From: Terrimicrobium sacchariphilum
GTDB lineage: Bacteria; Verrucomicrobiota; Verrucomicrobiia; Chthoniobacterales; Terrimicrobiaceae
Reading direction: 5' to 3'
Length of the DNA stretch: 64,000 nucleotides
NCBI RefSeq assembly: GCF_001613545.1
Contig: NZ_BDCO01000002.1
Location: 1,612,001 to 1,676,000 of the forward strand
Position numbers and translations under genes: made by a program. The stretch's first letter is position 1. Each line of letters starts with the position of its first letter. Shown here piece after piece: positions 43,139-51,130 of this stretch. The notes below the pieces were generated by a model. It saw nothing but the letters and a program-made list of their open reading frames with translations, was not told the origin of the DNA and made no database searches.

Positions 43139-43636
43139 ATGGCCACCGAAGTTCCCCAGCGAAAATTCAAGACGCTTTTTCTCTGCACCGCGAATGCCGA
43201 ACGCAGCATCTTCGCAGAATATCTGCTAAGGAAGGAGGGTGGGGATCGCTTTGAGGTTTACAGTGGCGGTACCTCTCCGTCTGGAATCGTTCATCCTCTG
43301 GTTCTTGAGATTCTGAAGAACGACTATCAGATCGATGCGTCCGATGCCCGGAGCAAGTCCTGGGAGGAATTTCAAGGCGTGGAATTTGATTTTGTCATCA
43401 CTCTTTGCGACGCGGCCAGGGAGCAGACTCCCGACTGGCCGGGTCAGCCGATCATTGCCCACTGGAGCTCGCGCAATCCCGTCGAGATGACTGGGGATGC
43501 GGCAGACGTGCGGCATGCTTTTTTTGAAGTGGCCGAGGAGATTCACCGCCGCGTCCAGCTCTTTGTCGCGCTGCCCTTCGAAAAGCTGGACCTTCTTCGT
43601 TTGGAGGCAGCCACACACGACATCGGAGCCGGATAA
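43139..43636 (+). CDS. low-molecular-weight phosphatase / arsenate-reductase (ArsC)-like protein
   Basis: A 165-residue protein of the low-molecular-weight tyrosine-phosphatase fold. The phosphate loop is LFLCTANAERS, giving C16-x5-R22. FDFVITLCDAAREQTPDWPG holds Cys90, equivalent to the second cysteine of thioredoxin-coupled arsenate reductases. The third, resolving Cys, expected before the Pro, is Thr97 here. Without it the redox relay is incomplete, so a phosphatase or different reductase chemistry is as likely. No other ars gene is near. It is divergent from the amino-acid ABC operon. Confidence 0.78.
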   Translation: MATEVPQRKFKTLFLCTANAERSIFAEYLLRKEGGDRFEVYSGGTSPSGIVHPLVLEILKNDYQIDASDARSKSWEEFQGVEFDFVITLCDAAREQTPDWPGQPIIAHWSSRNPVEMTGDAADVRHAFFEVAEEIHRRVQLFVALPFEKLDLLRLEAATHDIGAG

Positions 43637-43669
43637 TACTCCGATCCCCCCTCTTTTCGCCTCACGCCT

Positions 43670-44557
43670 ATGTCCTTTGAGCTTCGCATTGATGAATCCC
43701 TGGGAGCAGCGCTGCGGCGGTGCCTGGTGGAGCAGACGGAACGGCTGGCGGCTGATGTCGAGGGCGATGAGCGTGGGGAGGCGATTCATAAGGCGCGCAA
43801 ACGCTGCAAGCGGCTGCGGGCGGTTTTTAGACTATTGCGGCCAATACACCCGGATCTCGCGCGCGGGGGCAATGCGCTTTTCCGGGAGATCGGGCGCGGA
43901 TTATCCGCCTTCCGCGATGTGGATGCGACGCGGGCGGCATTTCGCCGTCTGGTAGCTGACGCTGGAGAGCATGGCGGTGTCCTGGGACAACTGGAGGGCA
44001 TTTTACACAAGGAAGACCCTGCCTTGACGCCGGAATTGCTCACGGAACGAATCGCATCCTCGGCCCGGCAGGCCCGTGAAGCAGCCCAACAGTATCAGAA
44101 GCTCGACCTGGGCAAGAATAGCTTTTCCCTGTTCGGAGATGGATTGCTGATCACCTATAAAAAGGCGAGGGCAGCCATGCGCTCCGCCTACGACGATCCC
44201 CACCCAGAGACGTTTCATGAATGGAGGAAACGCGTGAAAGACCTGACGAACCAGATACAGTTCCTCGCTCCGCTCTGGCCCGAGATCTTTGGTGGGCTCC
44301 GCAAGGAACTGGATGCCTTGGGGGACATCCTGGGCGACGACCATGACCTTAGCGTCGTCAGGTCTATCGTCCTGACGGATGGCGAGGCCTATGGCTCCGA
44401 GGTGATCGAGCTTTTTACGGATGAGGTCGATCGTCAGTTGGGCGGATTTCGCCGTCAGGCGCGTGCGCTAGGAGCCCGGCTTTTTGCCGAGAGATCGGAG
44501 AACTTCATTCGACGGGTTCACGCTTATTGGGAAGCCTTGGAGGAGGGGCGCAAGTGA
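43670..44557 (+). CDS. CHAD-domain protein
   Basis: A 295-residue helical protein filled by one CHAD domain. Basic repeated helices typical of the family are EAIHKARKRCKRLRAVFRLL, DVDATRAAFRRL, FHEWRKRVKDLTNQIQFL and LGDILGDDHDLSVVRSIV. CHAD domains bind inorganic polyphosphate in characterised cases. It is coupled by a GTGA overlap to the kinase-like gene that follows. It lies 33 bp after the ArsC-like gene. A PPK2 is encoded at 19023. Confidence 0.9.
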   Translation: MSFELRIDESLGAALRRCLVEQTERLAADVEGDERGEAIHKARKRCKRLRAVFRLLRPIHPDLARGGNALFREIGRGLSAFRDVDATRAAFRRLVADAGEHGGVLGQLEGILHKEDPALTPELLTERIASSARQAREAAQQYQKLDLGKNSFSLFGDGLLITYKKARAAMRSAYDDPHPETFHEWRKRVKDLTNQIQFLAPLWPEIFGGLRKELDALGDILGDDHDLSVVRSIVLTDGEAYGSEVIELFTDEVDRQLGGFRRQARALGARLFAERSENFIRRVHAYWEALEEGRK

Positions 44558-45309
44558 AAGCGCGTGGACGGCTTATTATTCTGAGCGGTCCTTCCTGCGT
44601 GGGCAAGAGCCCGCTCTTCAAGGCTCTCAGGCAGTTCCAGCCCGAGCTCATGGCCAGAGTCCGTCCCTTGGTTTTGTACAATTCCCGTTCCCCCCGTCCC
44701 GGGGAATCCGACGGGAAGGACTATCACTTCCGGTCTCGGGCAGAGATCGAGAGACTGAGGGGAAACGACCGGTTTGTTGTGATCGATGTGCGGGGGGACC
44801 TTCAGGCTCTCGATGTCGAGGAACTCGACCGTAATCTGGCCAAGTCGGATATGCTCTTCGAGGGTAATCCGTTCATCGGGGAAACCTTGCTTGTTCACGA
44901 ACAGCTCCGGGAGGTTGCCAGGCTGAGCGTGTTTATCGCGCCGTTGAGTCTGGACGAGGTGAAGTTTCTCAAGTCCCAGCCCGGAGTGGCGTTTGACGCT
45001 CTGATTGTTGATGTGATGCGGCGAAAGCTTCTGCGCCGCACCCGCAAGCAAAAGGGCGAGCTTTCCCTGAAAGACCTGGAGGAAATCGAGCGGCGCGCGG
45101 GTAGTGCTCCTCGGGAGCTCGCGATGGCTCCTCTATTTCAATACGTGGTGCCCAACCACGATGGTGAGGATAGTGAAAACTGGAACGCCTTTTATCATCC
45201 TATCGGTGATGCTCGTCGGACATTCCTCGCGGTTGCGGGGTTGCTGGGCGGAAAGAAGCTGCCCCACGTCGAAAAATGGCCTAAAAACCTGTTTCCCCGA
45301 AAGGAATAG
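44554..45309 (+). CDS. guanylate-kinase-like P-loop protein
   Basis: A 251-residue protein with LIILSGPSCVGKSPLFKAL at the N-terminus, a P-loop as in guanylate kinases but with Cys and Pro in place of the usual GAGKST residues. VLYNSRSPRPGESDGKDYHFRS matches the GMP-binding region of guanylate kinases (TRxPRxGExxGxxYxF, here NSRSPRPGE). The C-terminal half is longer than a normal Gmk and diverges. The start is GTG 44554, with AGGAGGGG eight bases before and overlap with the CHAD stop. Function is likely nucleotide phosphorylation, but not certain to be housekeeping Gmk. Confidence 0.8.
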   Translation: MKARGRLIILSGPSCVGKSPLFKALRQFQPELMARVRPLVLYNSRSPRPGESDGKDYHFRSRAEIERLRGNDRFVVIDVRGDLQALDVEELDRNLAKSDMLFEGNPFIGETLLVHEQLREVARLSVFIAPLSLDEVKFLKSQPGVAFDALIVDVMRRKLLRRTRKQKGELSLKDLEEIERRAGSAPRELAMAPLFQYVVPNHDGEDSENWNAFYHPIGDARRTFLAVAGLLGGKKLPHVEKWPKNLFPRKE

Positions 45310-45753
45310 CAATCCCTCCCGGGACTTGTGAGATGTTCCTCTAAATTATTTATTACCAGTTGGTTGACGTAATGGCGACTGGTTGAGTCATTTTTTCGAT
45401 CATTTTTCTCGCACGATGGGCGCTGTGTGCCATGGTAGGAAAGGCGCTTTCGTCGGCATTCATATTGGAAACCCGTCTGCATTTCGCGAGAACTGTAGAG
45501 GTGAGAAACCTGGGTTTCTGTGTCTGTCCGAGGTGCCTAAATCGCTGTAAAAGATCGACTTCGTGAAGAGAACACCTACCGCATGGCAAATCCATTTGTC
45601 ACATCGGCATGACCGACGATCGCCTGCCGGGCATCGTGGTTTTTCGATGATGGCGGCCTTGTGTTCCCGCCGAGCGGGGTTCGATCCTCAAGATGCTTTT
45701 GCAGGCGTCTCACTCATCTCGATCCACTCCTGAACGGAGTTTCTGCCTCGCCC
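45310..45753. other. 444-bp gap without a supported gene
   Basis: AT-richer than the neighbours. Two TGGTTGA copies at 45361 and 45380 sit in a CCAGT...ACTGG inverted arrangement. AGAAACC and GGTTTCT at 45504-45519 form a 7-bp inverted repeat with a 2-base gap. These may be regulatory sites for the sulfite reductase genes, but no known riboswitch or promoter was recognised. An 80-codon minus-strand frame (45353-45595) lacks protein-like features. Confidence 0.5.
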
Positions 45754-47460
45754 ATGCTGGACAATAATCCAAGAGTCACTTCCTTCATCAATCTGCTCAA
45801 GACTTCCTCGCAGGAGGAGCTTGTCTGGATGCACGGCTACCTGAGCGCCAAGCTTGGCGTCTCCTGGGGCGGTGCTGCTTCCCAAAGCGTCGAAACAGCG
45901 GTTCCCAAGGTGACGCGCTTCACGCTGGCCTATGGTACGGAAACGGGAAACTCCAAGCGCCTCGCGACCGATCTGGCGAAGGCGGCGAAGGAGCTTGGTT
46001 TTCAAGTCAAGCTGGTGGCGCTGGACCAATATCGGCTCAAGGACCTGGCCAAGGAGACATATTTCTTTTTGATCGTCAGCACGCAGGGCGATGGCGAACC
46101 GCCTGCGTCGGCGAATGCCTTCTTTGATTACATCCAACAGGGCGAACTGAAGCTGGATGCCATGAATTTTGCCGTCCTCGGACTGGGCGATAGCGCATAT
46201 CCGCAGTTTTGCCAGGCTGGCATTGACGCAGACAAGCACCTCGCCGATCGGGGCGGCAAGCGTCTCCTGCCTCTCGTGAAATGCGATGTGGCATTTGATG
46301 AGGAGGGGAAGCAATGGTTGACCGATATCGCGGCGGCTCTCTCTGGGGCATCCGTGCAGACTGCGCTACCCTCTGCGGTTGCCACTCCGGTCCGTCCCGG
46401 CAAGGCCCTTTACCAGGGCGAGATCCTCACCAACATCAATCTCAATGACGAACCCTCCGCGAAGGAGACGCATCACATCGAAATCCGTTGCGAGGGGGAT
46501 ATTGACTACGCCCCGGGCGATGCGGCGGGATTCCAACCCCTAAATCCGTCCGACCTGGTGGACCGTGTCCTCGCGGCGCTGGAAAAGAGTGGGGACGAGC
46601 GTGTTACTTTCCGCGGCGAAACGGCTGCCCTGCAGGAGGTTCTTTCCCGGAAGGTGAATCTCACCTATCTGCCCAAGCGGGTGATCGACAAGTATGCTGC
46701 ATTACTGGCCAGACCGATCGAATGCGGAAGGGTGAATTTCGACGAGCTTCTCATTGCCCACCCTCCAGGGGCGGTGGAGCTCGGCGCATTGCTGGAGATC
46801 ATGGAGCCCATCGCTCCGCGTTTGTACTCGATCTCGTCATCACCTGCGGCGCATCCGGGTGAGCTCCACCTCACCGTGGCCCGGGCGACTTTTACCTCGG
46901 AGACCGGCGCCAAGGGCGAGGGGCTTTGCTCCGGATATCTGTGTCGGTTGCCGGAGGAGACGGAAATCGAGTTCTATATCCACAAGAACAGTGCGTTCAA
47001 ACTCCCGGCCCCGGAAAACGATGTCATCATGATCGGGCCTGGCACTGGTATTGCACCGTTCCGTTCCTTCCTTTTTGAGCGTGACGCGGCAGGTGCTTCC
47101 GGTCGCAACTGGCTGTTCTTTGGTGATCAGCACTTCGTCACGGATTTTCTTTACCAGACCGAGTTGCAGGACTTCTTGAAAACGGGGGTGCTCGATCGTC
47201 TCGATGTTGCGTTTTCGCGGGATCAGGCGGAGAAGGTTTATGTGCAGCATCGTCTCTTGGAGAACGGTGTGGCAGTGTACGAATGGATCGAGGGTGGCGC
47301 CTCCGTCTATGTATGCGGAACCAAGGACCCGATGAGCGTCGATGTAGAAAAAGCGCTCCTGCAAATCATTCAAACTCATGGAGGCCTCGAGACAGAGGCC
47401 GCTCAAAGCTACCTCGCTCGACTCGTCGAGCAGGGGCGATATCTCAAAGACGTCTACTAA
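45754..47460 (+). CDS. cysJ: sulfite reductase flavoprotein alpha subunit (CysJ-like)
   Basis: An NADPH-dependent diflavin reductase of 568 residues that passes electrons to the hemoprotein encoded next. The flavodoxin domain (about 55-205) has FTLAYGTETGNSKRLA, VSTQGDGEPPASA and VLGLGDSAYPQFC. The FAD domain has PRLYSISSSPAAHPGELHLTV, and the NADP domain has GPGTGIAPFRSFLFER, RNWLFFGDQHFVTDFLYQ and VYVCGTKDP. The end QGRYLKDVY is the conserved C-terminus. ATG 45754 is preferred over upstream codons, which look non-coding. The cysI-like gene follows after 9 bp. Confidence 0.93.
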   Translation: MLDNNPRVTSFINLLKTSSQEELVWMHGYLSAKLGVSWGGAASQSVETAVPKVTRFTLAYGTETGNSKRLATDLAKAAKELGFQVKLVALDQYRLKDLAKETYFFLIVSTQGDGEPPASANAFFDYIQQGELKLDAMNFAVLGLGDSAYPQFCQAGIDADKHLADRGGKRLLPLVKCDVAFDEEGKQWLTDIAAALSGASVQTALPSAVATPVRPGKALYQGEILTNINLNDEPSAKETHHIEIRCEGDIDYAPGDAAGFQPLNPSDLVDRVLAALEKSGDERVTFRGETAALQEVLSRKVNLTYLPKRVIDKYAALLARPIECGRVNFDELLIAHPPGAVELGALLEIMEPIAPRLYSISSSPAAHPGELHLTVARATFTSETGAKGEGLCSGYLCRLPEETEIEFYIHKNSAFKLPAPENDVIMIGPGTGIAPFRSFLFERDAAGASGRNWLFFGDQHFVTDFLYQTELQDFLKTGVLDRLDVAFSRDQAEKVYVQHRLLENGVAVYEWIEGGASVYVCGTKDPMSVDVEKALLQIIQTHGGLETEAAQSYLARLVEQGRYLKDVY

Positions 47461-47469
47461 TTCGCGAAT

Positions 47470-49155
47470 ATGTCCAACAACCAGCCATCTCCGATCGAGA
47501 AGATCAAAAAGGAAAGCCATGGTCTGCGCGGCACGATCAAGGAGAGTTTGAGCGACGCCTACACAGGCGCCGTGCGGGACCCTGATCAGGCTTTGGTCAA
47601 GTTCCATGGCATGTATCTCCAGGACGACCGCGACCGTCGCGACATCCGTGCGGCCAAGAAGCTGGATCGCCTCTATTCCTTTATGGTTCGCCTCCGCATT
47701 CCCGGAGGTTTCCTGACACCCGAGCAGTGGGTCGCCGTGCATCACGTGGCAGGGTTGTATTCCACGGGAGTGATCAAAATCACGACGCGCCAGACGATTC
47801 AGTTGCACGGCATCCTGAAAAAGGATGTGAAGCCGACGCTGAAGGATTTCAGCCTGGTGGGCCTGGACTCCATCGCCGCCTGCGGCGATGTGAATCGCAA
47901 CGTGATCGTCTCCGGCAACCCTGCGGAGACTCCTTTGCATGAGCGCCTCTACGGATACGCCAAGCTTATCAGCGAGCACCTCCTGCCCAAGACTCGTGCC
48001 TATCACGAGATCTGGCTGGACGAGGAGCACCTGAACCCGCAGGACGAGGAAGATCCGCTTTATCAGGACCGGTATCTACCCAGGAAATTCAAGATCGGCA
48101 TCGGTGTCCCGCCCAACAATGACCCCGACGTTTTCGCCAACGATGCGGGATTGATCGCGATCCTCGAGAATGAGGAACTGGTGGGTTTCAACATTGTCGT
48201 GGGCGGCGGGCTTTCCGCGACGCATGGTAATCCCGAGACCTACCCGAGGGCGGCGACGGTCATCGGATATGTCGACATCCGCGATGGCGACGCAAACCTC
48301 TTGTCTGCTCTCTACGAGATCGTAACGATCCAGCGTGATTTCGGAAACCGCAGCGATCGCAAGCTCGCGCGACTGAAGTACACCCTTGACCGCATGGGAG
48401 TGGAAGAGTTCAAAGCCGAGCTCACTCGCCGCTGCGGGTTTGCTCTCGAACCGGCTCGTCCGTTCGCCTTCACGTCTCGTGAGGATCGATACGGCTGGCT
48501 CCAGGACCATCGCGGACTGTGGAATTTCACCGCCTTTGCAGAAAATGGCCGCATCCTCGACGACTCCCAACAAACGCTGAAGGCGGCGCTTTTGGAACTG
48601 ACGGAGGCGAAACTGTGCAACATCCAGTTTACGGCCAATCAGGGGGTGATCGTGGCCTCCGTGACAACAAAGAACAAGAAGCGGGTTCACGAGATTCTCG
48701 AGAAGCATGGCGTTGTCGCATTCCTGGAGCGCAGCTCGGTACTTCGCAGAAACAGCATTGCCTGCGTGGCGTTGCCGACATGTCCTCTTGCCCTGGCGGA
48801 GGCCCAGCGGTACATGCCATCGCTCATCGACAAGATCGACATCCTGATGGAGCGCCACGGATTGCAAAATGAGAATATCATTACGCGCATGACAGGGTGC
48901 CCGAACGGGTGCGGACGTTCCCGCTTGTCCGAGATCGGGTTCGTCGGTACAGGACCGGGTCACTACAATCTCTGCATTGGCGGAGACCATGTGGGGACGC
49001 GTCTCAATCAGGTCTATCGCGAGAATCTGGACGAATCTGGCATTGTTTCGACTCTGGACGAACTCTTTGAGGGCTTCGCCAAGAATCGCAATCCAGGAGA
49101 ACATTTCGGAGATTTCGCCGTTCGAAGCGGCTGGGTGACACCGGCAGCCGCTTGA
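47470..49155 (+). CDS. cysI: sulfite reductase hemoprotein beta subunit (CysI-like)
   Basis: A siroheme/4Fe-4S enzyme reducing sulfite to sulfide for cysteine synthesis. Of its 561 residues, the siroheme-binding arginine region KITTRQTIQLHGILK and the cluster ligands (CVALPTCPLALAEA and MTGCPNGCGRS) are typical of NADPH sulfite reductases. DCGDVNRNV is here ACGDVNRNVI. The pairing with a diflavin reductase 9 bp upstream supports sulfite rather than ferredoxin-nitrite reductase. A terminator lies about 50 bp downstream. Confidence 0.94.
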   Translation: MSNNQPSPIEKIKKESHGLRGTIKESLSDAYTGAVRDPDQALVKFHGMYLQDDRDRRDIRAAKKLDRLYSFMVRLRIPGGFLTPEQWVAVHHVAGLYSTGVIKITTRQTIQLHGILKKDVKPTLKDFSLVGLDSIAACGDVNRNVIVSGNPAETPLHERLYGYAKLISEHLLPKTRAYHEIWLDEEHLNPQDEEDPLYQDRYLPRKFKIGIGVPPNNDPDVFANDAGLIAILENEELVGFNIVVGGGLSATHGNPETYPRAATVIGYVDIRDGDANLLSALYEIVTIQRDFGNRSDRKLARLKYTLDRMGVEEFKAELTRRCGFALEPARPFAFTSREDRYGWLQDHRGLWNFTAFAENGRILDDSQQTLKAALLELTEAKLCNIQFTANQGVIVASVTTKNKKRVHEILEKHGVVAFLERSSVLRRNSIACVALPTCPLALAEAQRYMPSLIDKIDILMERHGLQNENIITRMTGCPNGCGRSRLSEIGFVGTGPGHYNLCIGGDHVGTRLNQVYRENLDESGIVSTLDELFEGFAKNRNPGEHFGDFAVRSGWVTPAAA

Positions 49156-49202
49156 TCGAAACTCGGAAGGCGTCAGGCCTCTCTGCCCCCTCGTAAGTAC
49201 GG

Positions 49203-49235
49203 AACGCCGCCTGCACGAATGTGCGGCGGCGTTTT
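49203..49235 (+). terminator. rho-independent terminator after cysI
   Basis: AACGCCGC (49203-49210) pairs with GCGGCGTT (49226-49233), with a further TGCAC/GTGC pairing inside the loop, followed by TTTTG. It stands 47 bp after the cysI stop. Confidence 0.85.
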
Positions 49236-49300
49236 GTTTCGGGAATACGGGATGCAGCTCTCTTTTGCTTTCAAGTATCTGTACAGAGTTATTTGACACT

Positions 49301-49316
49301 ATTGTATCGATATAAT
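49301..49316. promoter_or_regulatory. near-palindromic operator overlapping a TATAAT box, before the sulfatase
   Basis: A 16-base near-palindrome centred on TCGA (14 of 16 positions symmetric) includes TATAAT at 49311-49316, 10 bp before the sulfatase ATG. TTGACA lies at 49293-49298, but the 12-base spacing is too short for a normal promoter pair. It could be an operator of a LacI-type regulator, whose sites are also palindromes with a central CG. Confidence 0.4.
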
Positions 49317-49325
49317 ACAGGTGAA

Positions 49326-50990
49326 ATGAGTATGGGTTTACTTCTGAGATCGATGCTCGGATTCCATCAACCCGGAACTGCTCGCCCTCTTCATCACATG
49401 CCTCAGACGTTTCATTGCGCCTCCCCGAAGCTTTGCCTGCCGGGCAGCATTCGCACCAGGATCAAGTCATTGAGCCGCCTCGGGCAACTCTCATGCCTTG
49501 CGCTGGTATTGCTGACCTTGCTTGCGCTTTCTTCCTGGAAGGCGAACGCCGCCGAGCCGCTTCCCAATATCGTCCTTATCAATGCGGATGATTTGGGCCT
49601 GGGTGACGTCAGTTGCTATGGAGCAAAGGCGTTGTCGACGCCGAATCTGGATCGACTCGCTGCGGGAGGATTGCGTTTTACGGATGGCCACGCGTCCGCT
49701 GCGACTTGTACGCCGTCGCGATACTCGATGCTGACGGGCGAATATGCGTGGAGGCAGCGAGGAAGAGAAATCCTGACAGGCGATGCAAATCTCATAATCA
49801 AGCCTGGCTCCACCACACTGGCTTCCATCCTTTCGCATGCGGGATACCGCACCGGGATCGTAGGAAAATGGCATCTCGGCCTCGGAAAAGGCAAGATCGA
49901 CTGGAACACTAATATCAGCCCCGGTCCCCTGGATGTGGGATTTGACAGTCAGTTCATCATTCCCGCGACGCTGGACCGGGTGCCTTGTGTGTTTCTGGAA
50001 GGCAGCAAAGTGCGAAACCTGAGCGTGGATGATCCTATCGAGGTCAGCTACTCCCATCGCGTGGGCGATCTGCCAACTGGGAAATCCCATCCAGAGATGC
50101 TGCTGATGACCGCCGACGACCAGCATAGTGGAACGATCGTGAATGGCGTAAGCCGGATCGGCTTCATGAAGGGAGGAAAATCCGCGCTATGGTCCGATGT
50201 CGACATGCCAGACCTGATCGTTCAGAAGTCCGTGGATTTCCTGGAGGAAAGCAAGGGCAAGCCGTTCTTTCTCTACCTTGCTCTGGTCGAGCCTCATGTG
50301 CCGCGAATCCCAAGTGCACGTTTTGCCGGCAAGACTCCCTTGGGTCCCCGCGGAGACGTCATCCTGCAGCTCGATTGGATTGTCGGTCAGGTGCTCGATG
50401 CCTTGGACAACCGGGGTCTCGCCAGCAACACGATCGTCATTTTTACCAGTGATAACGGTCCGGTACTGAATGACGGATATGGCGACCAGGCTGTCGCGAA
50501 GAACGGAACGCATACTCCAGCGGGACCGTACAAGGGTCGGAAGTATGTCGCCTATGAAGGAGGCACTCGTGTGCCCTTCATTGTCCGATGGCCGGAAAAG
50601 ATCAAACCGGGCGTCTCCGATGCCTTGGTTTGCCAGATCGACTTTCCGCGCACCTTCGCCCAACTGACAGGACAAAGCATCGAGAGTGGCGCTGCGCCCG
50701 ACAGCCAGAATATGCTGGCACCGCTTTTAGGGGAAACACAGCAGGGGCGGAAAACACTGGTAGAGGAGGGCGTGTCGGAAATGGGATTCCGCGACGGTAG
50801 TTGGAAACTCATCGTCCCGAAGAATCCGAAGAAAGATGCGGGCGCCCCCACAGTCAGCGTGAATAATTCCCAGTTGTTCAATCTGGCTGAGGATGAGGGT
50901 GAAAAGATAAATCTCGCTCAAAAAGATCCTCAGCGTCTGGAAGCCATGTTGGCACAACTCCAACGTATCCTGAATGGAGGTACGGAATAG
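49326..50990 (+). CDS. secreted Cys-type sulfatase
   Basis: A sulfatase of the alkaline-phosphatase superfamily that removes sulfate esters, probably from glycans. The protein has 554 residues. A long N-terminal stretch precedes the export core (LSCLALVLLTLLALSSWKANA). Metal residues are in NIVLINADDLGLGD; the formylglycine site is Cys128 in ATCTPSRYSMLTGEYAW, matching C-x-P-S-R. GIVGKWHLGLG and FTSDNGPVLNDGYG complete the fold. ATG 49326 is the likely start; ATG codons further in are possible. It faces a formylglycine-generating enzyme gene 140 bp away, which could mature this cysteine. Confidence 0.92.
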   Translation: MSMGLLLRSMLGFHQPGTARPLHHMPQTFHCASPKLCLPGSIRTRIKSLSRLGQLSCLALVLLTLLALSSWKANAAEPLPNIVLINADDLGLGDVSCYGAKALSTPNLDRLAAGGLRFTDGHASAATCTPSRYSMLTGEYAWRQRGREILTGDANLIIKPGSTTLASILSHAGYRTGIVGKWHLGLGKGKIDWNTNISPGPLDVGFDSQFIIPATLDRVPCVFLEGSKVRNLSVDDPIEVSYSHRVGDLPTGKSHPEMLLMTADDQHSGTIVNGVSRIGFMKGGKSALWSDVDMPDLIVQKSVDFLEESKGKPFFLYLALVEPHVPRIPSARFAGKTPLGPRGDVILQLDWIVGQVLDALDNRGLASNTIVIFTSDNGPVLNDGYGDQAVAKNGTHTPAGPYKGRKYVAYEGGTRVPFIVRWPEKIKPGVSDALVCQIDFPRTFAQLTGQSIESGAAPDSQNMLAPLLGETQQGRKTLVEEGVSEMGFRDGSWKLIVPKNPKKDAGAPTVSVNNSQLFNLAEDEGEKINLAQKDPQRLEAMLAQLQRILNGGTE

Positions 50991-51130
50991 CCTTTGGCAA
51001 TTCCTACAGGGCTCTCAGAATCATGACAACGGCTGCACCAGAGGAACTCATTTGTTTTTCCTGACTGGGGAGTGCCGCGTGATTGAGAGATGTTTTCGAT
51101 CCAGTTTTTGACTGGTGATTCTGCGACAGC

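Noticed and set aside
45353-45595. 80-codon minus-strand frame in the gap before cysJ
   Set aside because: No ribosome site, no family resemblance and an irregular composition; kept as gap.
46840-49299. Two long minus-strand frames opposite the cysJ/cysI genes
   Set aside because: Both mirror the codons of well-conserved sulfite reductase genes and show no recognisable motif.
49293-49316. TTGACA...TATAAT as a standard sigma70 promoter
   Set aside because: The spacer is 12 bases instead of about 17, so the two boxes cannot work as a normal pair; only the palindrome is reported.
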